Both the position numbers and the translations under genes were made by a program. Of a stretch of DNA of 41,747 nt, positions 36,486-41,747 are shown one piece after another. Every line of letters begins with the position of its first letter. Positions within the stretch are counted from its first letter, which is position 1. Source of the DNA: Ligilactobacillus murinus DSM 20452 = NBRC 14221 (GTDB lineage Bacteria; Bacillota; Bacilli; Lactobacillales; Lactobacillaceae); contig NZ_BCVJ01000013.1 in NCBI RefSeq assembly GCF_001591685.1, forward strand, positions 1-41,747, read 5' to 3'. The notes below the pieces were generated by a model. It was not told the origin of the DNA. It made no database searches and worked only from the letters and a program-made list of their open reading frames with translations.

Positions 36486-36516
36486 TAAATATCCCCCTCT
36501 TTTCAAACATAATCAA

Positions 36517-36541
36517 ATAATACCAAATTTAGTGCTAAATT
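36517..36541 (-). promoter_or_regulatory. DUF441 gene promoter with palindrome
   Basis: TATTAT with TGG before it (36517-36525 on minus). The palindrome AATTTAGTGCTAAATT (36526-36541) fills the spacer towards the -35, so it may be an operator; it abuts the mnmG terminator. Confidence 0.45.
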
Positions 36542-36574
36542 AAAAAGGACGAATGTTTGCCATTCGTCCTTTTT
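36542..36574. terminator. Intrinsic terminator after mnmG
   Basis: AAAAAGGACGAATG (36542-36555) pairs perfectly with CATTCGTCCTTTTT (36561-36574). It ends mnmE-mnmG two bases after the mnmG stop. Confidence 0.95.
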
Positions 36575-36575
36575 G

Positions 36576-38489
36576 CTAGTCGCTCACTTTTGCGATCTTG
36601 CCTTGTTCGATATAGACAGCCAAGATCGACAAATCGGCAGGATTGACCCCACTGATCCGACTTGCTTGAGCCAAGGTCTCAGGTTGGATCTTGACTAATT
36701 TTTGTTTAGCTTCAGTAGCTAAGCCTTCGATCGCCATATAATCAATATTTTCTGGGATCTTCTTAGCTTCCATCCGCTTCAATTTTTCAACTTTTTCATA
36801 GGCTTTTTTGATATAACCTTCATATTTATATTGGATCTCGATCTGCTCGATCACCCGCCGATCGAGAGCTTGCGGTGTAGCGGGGATAAATTGCATCAGA
36901 TCAGCATAGGTCACATACGGACGACGCAAGAGATCACTTGCTAAGACTCCATCTTTCAAGGGACGGTCGCCATGCGCTTCTAAATATGCATCCACTTCTG
37001 GTGACGGCTTGATGCGGATCTTTGATAACCGCTCTTTTTCAGCTGCGATCTCTGCTTTTTTAGCTTCAAAAGCTGCCAAACGTTCATCTGAGATCAAACC
37101 GATATCATGACCAAGTTCTGTTAAACGCAGATCAGCATTATCATGGCGCAAGATCAAGCGATATTCTGCTCGACTCGTCAACAAACGGTAAGGTTCATTT
37201 GTCCCCTTAGTTACTAGATCATCGATCATGACCCCAATATAAGCATCACTACGCTTCAAGACGATCTCTTCTTTACCTAAAGCATGACGCCCAGCATTGA
37301 TCCCAGCGATCAAACCTTGGCCAGCTGCTTCTTCATAGCCTGAAGTTCCATTAGTCTGTCCAGCAGTGTATAAGCCTTTGATCAACTTGGTCTCAAGCGT
37401 TGGACGTAACTGGTATGGTGAAACGATATCGTATTCGATCGCATAACCAGGGCGCATCATCTCGGCTTGCTCTAAGCCTGGAATCGAATGAACCATTTGT
37501 TGTTGCACATCTTCTGGAAGTGATGTTGATAGTCCTTGGATATAATATTCATCAGTATCTCGGCCTTCTGGTTCGATAAATAACTGATGCCGCGGCTTAT
37601 CAGCAAAACGGACGATCTTGTCTTCGATCGAAGGACAATAGCGCGGACCGACCCCTTCGATCACACCAGAAAACATCGGTGCTCGGTCGAGATTGTCACG
37701 AATGATCTTATGGGTCATCTCTTGCGTATACGTCAACCAACAAGATAGCTGTTGTTTTACATCTAGGTAGTTGGCATCGTCACTTTCATAACTGAATAAA
37801 TGTGGTTCTACATCACCTGGTTGTTCTTCGGTCTTAGCATAGTCGATCGTGTTACCATCTACTCGTGGCGGGGTACCAGTCTTGAAACGCTTGAGTTCAA
37901 AACCTAGACGTTCTAGATTCTTAGATAATTCGATCGCAGCTTGTGTATTGTTAGGTCCGGAAGAATACATCAATTCACCAATGATGATCTTACCGCGAGC
38001 TGAAGTCCCGGTTGTTAAGACAACAGCCTTAGCACCATAACAAGCTCCTGTGTTAGTCACGACCCCTTTGACTTCACCATCTTCAACGATCAGATCATCC
38101 ACGATCCCTTGGCGCAAAGTCAAATGTGGTTGATTTTCCAACGTATGCTTCATTTCGATCGAATAGCGACTCTTATCTGCTTGAGCCCGCAAAGCTCGAA
38201 CAGCTGGGCCTTTACCAGTATTTAGCATCCGCATCTGCACGTAAGTTTTATCGATATTTTTACCCATTTCACCCCCGAGGGCATCGACTTCACGCACAAC
38301 GATCCCCTTAGCTGGACCACCGATCGAAGGATTACATGGCATAAATGCCACCATTTCTAAGTTGATCGTGATCAAAAGGGTCTCATTACCCATCCGTGCT
38401 GAAGCTAAAGCTGCCTCACAGCCCGCATGTCCAGCCCCTACTACGATCACATCATAATCTTTTGCCTTGTATTTTTCTCCAAATTGCAT
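36576..38489 (-). CDS. mnmG: tRNA uridine modification enzyme MnmG
   Basis: A 637-residue FAD enzyme, the usual length. [14 protein letters not shown] (16-29) is the FAD site; [12 protein letters not shown] and [15 protein letters not shown] carry the conserved Cys residues; the C-terminal helical domain ends [13 protein letters not shown]-like, close to the family end. With MnmE it makes the cmnm5 group on U34 of tRNAs that read NNA/NNG codons. AAGGGAG precedes the ATG; mnmE ends 10 bases upstream, so the partners are made together. Confidence 0.97.
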   Translation of the reverse strand: MQFGEKYKAKDYDVIVVGAGHAGCEAALASARMGNETLLITINLEMVAFMPCNPSIGGPAKGIVVREVDALGGEMGKNIDKTYVQMRMLNTGKGPAVRALRAQADKSRYSIEMKHTLENQPHLTLRQGIVDDLIVEDGEVKGVVTNTGACYGAKAVVLTTGTSARGKIIIGELMYSSGPNNTQAAIELSKNLERLGFELKRFKTGTPPRVDGNTIDYAKTEEQPGDVEPHLFSYESDDANYLDVKQQLSCWLTYTQEMTHKIIRDNLDRAPMFSGVIEGVGPRYCPSIEDKIVRFADKPRHQLFIEPEGRDTDEYYIQGLSTSLPEDVQQQMVHSIPGLEQAEMMRPGYAIEYDIVSPYQLRPTLETKLIKGLYTAGQTNGTSGYEEAAGQGLIAGINAGRHALGKEEIVLKRSDAYIGVMIDDLVTKGTNEPYRLLTSRAEYRLILRHDNADLRLTELGHDIGLISDERLAAFEAKKAEIAAEKERLSKIRIKPSPEVDAYLEAHGDRPLKDGVLASDLLRRPYVTYADLMQFIPATPQALDRRVIEQIEIQYKYEGYIKKAYEKVEKLKRMEAKKIPENIDYMAIEGLATEAKQKLVKIQPETLAQASRISGVNPADLSILAVYIEQGKIAKVSD

Positions 38490-38499
38490 AAATTCTCCC

Positions 38500-39891
38500 T
38501 TATTTTCCTAAACAGAATTGACTGAATAACTGATCTAATAGCTCATCTTGGTAACTATCGCCTGTGATCTCACCTAAAAGTTCCCAAGCACGTGTCATGT
38601 CGATCTGGACTAGATCAACTGGCAATTCTTGGTCCAAACCAGTTAAAACTGCTTCTAAAGCAGCCTTAGCTTGTTCTAACAAAGCAATATGGCGCGCGTT
38701 GGTCACTAAAACTGTCGTCTGCGAATTTTCGATCCCACCATAGAAAAGCGTAGCGATATGTTCTTCTAATTCGCGGATCCCTTCATTTTTTAGCACCGAG
38801 GTCTTGAGGACTTCAGCTTTATCAACATATTGATATAACTCATTAAGATCGAGTTTTGGTTCAAGATCCATCTTATTCAAGACGATGATCCGTTTTTTAT
38901 CTTGCGTCAATTGCAATAACTCGATATCTTCGGTAGTCAAAGGTTCACTGGCATTTAACAGCAATATCACCAGATCAGAGCGATCGAGCGCTTGGCGTGA
39001 ACGCTCGACCCCGATCTTTTCGACCCTATCATCAGTTTCGCGGATCCCGGCTGTATCGACCAATTTCAATGGTACACCTAAAACGTTGACATATTCTTCG
39101 ATCACATCTCGCGTCGTCCCAGCGATATCTGTCACGATCGCTTTATCTTCGTGTAACAAATGATTCAATAAGCTGGATTTGCCAACATTAGGCCGTCCCA
39201 CTAAAGCAGTAGCTAGCCCTTCACGCAAGATCTTGCCTTGACGTGCTGTGACCAAAAGCTGTTCGATCTTAGCACAAACATCAAGCGCTTTTTCACGCAA
39301 CAACTTAGAAGTCATCTCTTCAACATCATCATATTCAGGATAGTCAATGTTGACTTCGACTTGAGCCAATACATCCAAGATCTCTTGGCGTAAATTCTTG
39401 ATCAACTGTGAAAGCTCGCCATCGAGTTGGTTCAACGCAGCTTTCATCGAGCGGTCGGTCTTAGCACGGATCAGATCCATCACTGATTCAGCTTGTGCCA
39501 AGTCGATTCGGCCATGCAAGAAGGCTCGCTTAGTAAATTCCCCCGGTTCAGCTAACCGCGCACCATTAGTCAATAAGACTTGTAAGATCTTATTAGTGGG
39601 CACGATCCCACCGTGGCAGTTGATCTCGACTGTATCTTCGCGAGTAAATGTCTTAGGTGCTCGCAACACAGAGACCATTACTTCATCGATTATTTCCCGG
39701 GTTTTAGGATCGATAAAATGACCATAATTGATCGTATGACTAGAAACTTTAGTCAGATCCTTACCTTTAAATACTTGATCAGCGATCGTCACGGCATCAT
39801 CGCCACTCAAACGCACGATCGAGATCGCCCCTTCCCCAGGTGGGGTAGCGATCGCCGCGATCGTATCAAATTCAGTCACTGTATTTGCCAT
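38500..39891 (-). CDS. mnmE: tRNA modification GTPase MnmE
   Basis: A 463-residue enzyme. Tetrahydrofolate-binding N-domain ([22 protein letters not shown]), helical part, and inserted G domain: G1 GRPNVGKS (232-239), DTAG (279-282), NKMD. The C-terminal CLGK carries the catalytic Cys461. Works with MnmG on tRNA U34. GGAGGG precedes the ATG. It is read from a promoter at 40032-40060 through a structured leader that contains an intrinsic terminator. Confidence 0.97.
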   Translation of the reverse strand: MANTVTEFDTIAAIATPPGEGAISIVRLSGDDAVTIADQVFKGKDLTKVSSHTINYGHFIDPKTREIIDEVMVSVLRAPKTFTREDTVEINCHGGIVPTNKILQVLLTNGARLAEPGEFTKRAFLHGRIDLAQAESVMDLIRAKTDRSMKAALNQLDGELSQLIKNLRQEILDVLAQVEVNIDYPEYDDVEEMTSKLLREKALDVCAKIEQLLVTARQGKILREGLATALVGRPNVGKSSLLNHLLHEDKAIVTDIAGTTRDVIEEYVNVLGVPLKLVDTAGIRETDDRVEKIGVERSRQALDRSDLVILLLNASEPLTTEDIELLQLTQDKKRIIVLNKMDLEPKLDLNELYQYVDKAEVLKTSVLKNEGIRELEEHIATLFYGGIENSQTTVLVTNARHIALLEQAKAALEAVLTGLDQELPVDLVQIDMTRAWELLGEITGDSYQDELLDQLFSQFCLGK

Positions 39892-39922
39892 TATTTCCCT
39901 CCGTAAAATTTATCTTTAAGCA

Positions 39923-40006
39923 TAAAAAAAGCGCCTACTCCACACAAAATAAACTTGTCCCCAAGACAAGCTTCTCATGTGGATAAAGCACTTTGACTAC
40001 TTTATC
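39923..40006 (-). promoter_or_regulatory. Attenuator-like leader of mnmE
   Basis: On the minus strand AAGTGC (39988-39993) pairs with GCGCTT (39928-39933), CCACA (39978-39982) with TGTGG (39939-39943), and CTTGTC (39965-39970) with GACAAG (39953-39958), one long hairpin with internal loops, followed by seven T (39929-39923). It lies between the promoter and mnmE, 32 bases before the ATG. A competing hairpin, GATAAAG (40000-40006) with CTTTATC (39982-39988), would loop out the 5' arm of the terminator. This is the form of a transcription attenuator or a short regulatory RNA; the ligand is unknown. Confidence 0.6.
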
Positions 40007-40031
40007 AATTAAGATAAGAATGATTATCTAT

Positions 40032-40060
40032 AATATAATGTTAAACTTTTGATTTGTCAA
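40032..40060 (-). promoter_or_regulatory. mnmE-mnmG promoter
   Basis: TTGACA (40055-40060 on minus), 17-base spacer, TATATT (40032-40037). Expected transcription start about 40025. Confidence 0.85.
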
Positions 40061-40083
40061 TCAGAAAACATGGTGTTTTTAGT

Positions 40084-41097
40084 CTAGTTATTTGCTAGAT
40101 ATTCATCTAATTCTGCTAAATAAAAAGCCTTTTGCTGTTCACTGATCCAAGAAGCAGCAAATGAGTTCTTAGCCAAGGCCACGACTTGTTCTTTAGTTAA
40201 GTCATACTTTTGAGCTAACGCATAATAGTTATCACCAATATAGCCACCAAAATAGGCCGGATCATCAGAATGGAGCGAAACCTTAACGTCTTTTGCTAAC
40301 AATTCGAGCACTTCTTTTCCCTTCATATCAGACGCAATAAAGTCGTTTGAAAGTGGACATGAAGTAAAACCAACACCTTGTTTAGCCGCAAATTCAACTA
40401 GATCTGGATCTTCAACAATATTAGTCCCGTGATCGATCCGTTCGACTCCGATAACTTCTAACAATTCACGAATATGCTCTAACGAGTTGACTTGATCAAC
40501 ATTGGCGTGAGCTGTAACGTGTAATCCATGCTCTTGGGCAGTACAAAACTGAGCTAAAAACTTCATCGGTGGGTTGTTATGTTCATCTGAATCAAGTCCG
40601 ACCCCAATAAATTTATCCTTGTAAGGTAAGGCTGCAAGTAAAGTCTTGCGCGCTGATTCTCGGGATAGGTCACGCAAGAAACACATGATCAAACGAGCAT
40701 CAATATTTAACGCCCGTGCATCGACAGTTGCGCGATATAACCCGTTGATGACTGTTTCAAATTTGACACCACGACTAGTATGCGCTTGAGGATCAAAGAA
40801 GATCTCAGTATGTCGCACATTATTTTTAGCAGCTTTTTTGAGGTAAGCCATTGCCAATTCATAGAAATCTTCTTCATGCACTAAAACTTCCATTGCTGGA
40901 TAGTAGACCGCTAAAAATGACGCAAGATCATCATATTTTAAAGTTTCCTCTACTTCAGCGATCGTTTTTTGACCAATATCAATGTTATTCTTCTGAGCTA
41001 ATTTGAGTTTTAGTTCGGGTTCTAAGGTTCCTTCGATATGCACATGTAATTCAGCTTTGGGTAAGTTATGCGTAAAATCACGGGTCACTTCAGTCAT
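40084..41097 (-). CDS. add: Adenine/adenosine deaminase family protein
   Basis: A 337-residue TIM-barrel metal hydrolase. Metal ligands H18 and H20 (ELHVHIEGTLEPEL), H197, and D278 in HSDDPAYFGGY are present, as is H223 (RIDHG). DPAYFGG and FFDPQAHTSRG resemble the bacterial adenine deaminase branch rather than true adenosine deaminases. The usual HAGE motif, whose Glu is the proton donor, reads HANVD (197-201), so activity or chemistry may differ; D201 might substitute. It would serve purine salvage. GGAGG lies seven bases before the ATG. Confidence 0.88.
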   Translation of the reverse strand: MTEVTRDFTHNLPKAELHVHIEGTLEPELKLKLAQKNNIDIGQKTIAEVEETLKYDDLASFLAVYYPAMEVLVHEEDFYELAMAYLKKAAKNNVRHTEIFFDPQAHTSRGVKFETVINGLYRATVDARALNIDARLIMCFLRDLSRESARKTLLAALPYKDKFIGVGLDSDEHNNPPMKFLAQFCTAQEHGLHVTAHANVDQVNSLEHIRELLEVIGVERIDHGTNIVEDPDLVEFAAKQGVGFTSCPLSNDFIASDMKGKEVLELLAKDVKVSLHSDDPAYFGGYIGDNYYALAQKYDLTKEQVVALAKNSFAASWISEQQKAFYLAELDEYLANN

Positions 41098-41140
41098 GCT
41101 AGATCCTCCATCGTTCGTTTTTTTGGTAATTTTTTCTAAT

Positions 41141-41168
41141 ACAATACCATCAACAGGCTAAAAGTCAA
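41141..41168 (-). promoter_or_regulatory. Deaminase gene promoter
   Basis: TTGACT (41163-41168 on minus), 16-base spacer ending TGG, TATTGT (41141-41146). Confidence 0.6.
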
Positions 41169-41180
41169 CTAAATTCCGAA

Positions 41181-41238
41181 TAAAAACAAACCAATCTCTC
41201 TCAGAACACAAAATGCATAGTCTGAGAAAGATCGGTTT
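41181..41238 (-). terminator. Terminator hairpin of repeat-family type
   Basis: On the minus strand AAACCGATCTTTCTCAGA (41221-41238) pairs with 41188-41205 with two G-U type mismatches, followed by a broken T run (TTTGTTTTTA). It ends the XRE-like gene. Its loop has ATGCATTTTGTG, like the loop at 4212-4230. Confidence 0.75.
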
Positions 41239-41241
41239 AGC

Positions 41242-41263
41242 CATACGGCGCTGATCGCTTTGT
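41242..41263. repeat. Second copy of the 22-base intergenic flank
   Basis: CATACGGCGCTGATCGC followed by TTTGT matches 4250-4271 at 20 of 22 bases. Both copies lie between the stop codon of a minus-strand gene and a hairpin. Confidence 0.75.
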
Positions 41264-41268
41264 TTGCT

Positions 41269-41688
41269 TTAATCAAATCTTATGTGGACTGAGCGCCCAC
41301 TGACTTCAGCTAACCGTAATAATTCGTCTGTTGTCGGCAAAGCTTCACCCGCTTCGATCGTTTCTAAACGTTCCAAGCTAAAGCCTGCTTTATATGCAAA
41401 ATGGGGTCGATCTAGCCCCATTTCTTGCCGTAATTTTCGTACTGCAAATTGATAATCTACCTGTAAATTGCGAACCCGGTAAGCTTGTTTTTGTTCAGGG
41501 GGCACTGCGACCATTTTAGCATTGAAATTAGTCTGGTGATCACCCTCCTTAGCCATAAAAGCTTGTAACTGGCACTTTTTTTGCGCTGCTTTGGCTAAGA
41601 TCGCCTGTTTATCGGCAGCCATTTCGCGAATAAAATCAGCTACATTCGGTAAAGTGCCTACCATCAACTCATTTTTTCGTTTACCCAC
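41269..41688 (-). CDS. XRE-like helix-turn-helix protein
   Basis: A 139-residue protein. The N-terminal two thirds are helical and charged without a known motif. Residues about 76-135 (VDYQFAVRKLRQEMGLDRPH, then AYKAGFSLERLETIEAGEAL, then LLRLAEVSGRSVHIRF) fit an XRE-type helix-turn-helix. It starts at a GTG behind AAGTGA; an ATG at 41664 is an alternative with a poorer ribosome site. No antitoxin-toxin partner is visible within the window, but the upstream neighbour lies outside it. Function unknown. Confidence 0.72.
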   Translation of the reverse strand: MGKRKNELMVGTLPNVADFIREMAADKQAILAKAAQKKCQLQAFMAKEGDHQTNFNAKMVAVPPEQKQAYRVRNLQVDYQFAVRKLRQEMGLDRPHFAYKAGFSLERLETIEAGEALPTTDELLRLAEVSGRSVHIRFD

Positions 41689-41747
41689 TGTATCACTTCA
41701 TTTCCCTATTTTCACTTAATTATAGCAAAAATAACCCGGGAAATTGC

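Overview
This window looks like chromosomal DNA of a lactic acid bacterium, most probably a Ligilactobacillus-like member of the Lactobacillaceae. The signs are strong AGGAGG-type ribosome sites, moderate to low GC, an Opp peptide importer, a T-box before brnQ, a PTS maltose-phosphate system, PepO, acetoin/butanediol dehydrogenase, DUF3290/DUF4811/DUF3021 membrane proteins and ECF-type vitamin uptake. The genus is inference. There is no phage, IS element, CRISPR array, rRNA or tRNA. A consensus parS site (28280-28295) together with mnmE, mnmG and khpB suggests an origin-proximal segment.

Layout. 1-3000: a DUF3290 membrane protein, then a padR-DUF1700-DUF4097-pspC envelope operon with a palindrome over the promoter. 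3020-4280: a LytTR/DUF3021 pair, then an intergenic repeat block. 4281-7722: merR-VOC-membrane operon divergent from a drug-exporter pair (MFS plus DUF4811); the two promoters share one palindrome. 7819-8067: a small conserved-looking protein. 8338-12564: a glv-type operon (EIICB, GH4 phospho-glucosidase, RpiR regulator, unknown membrane protein) with a candidate cre site. 12849-14247: a 41-codon gene, an OhrR-like MarR regulator and khpB. 14514-17302: aldo/keto reductase and pepO. 17420-22027: Na+/H+ antiporter, a B6-type ECF S component with its kinase, butanediol dehydrogenase, DUF554.

22065-33909 is a peptide-uptake locus. oppD-oppF-oppB-oppC-oppA leads, then yaaA, then three closely similar tandem substrate-binding proteins. 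One of these is broken by a single in-frame stop. None of the four binding proteins has a standard lipobox. 34190-35948 is an isoleucine T-box with brnQ. 36024-41688 holds DUF441, mnmE-mnmG behind an attenuator-like leader, an adenine/adenosine deaminase with an altered active-site motif, and an XRE-like protein.

The genes fit a nutrient-scavenging lifestyle: peptides, branched-chain amino acids, maltose-type sugars, vitamin B6 and purines are imported or salvaged. Several small one- or two-component switches (PadR, LytTR, MerR, RpiR, OhrR) guard the envelope, efflux and stress genes. The most promising undescribed items are the mnmE leader, the hairpin-bearing intergenic repeat family at three loci, and the non-lipoprotein binding-protein array.
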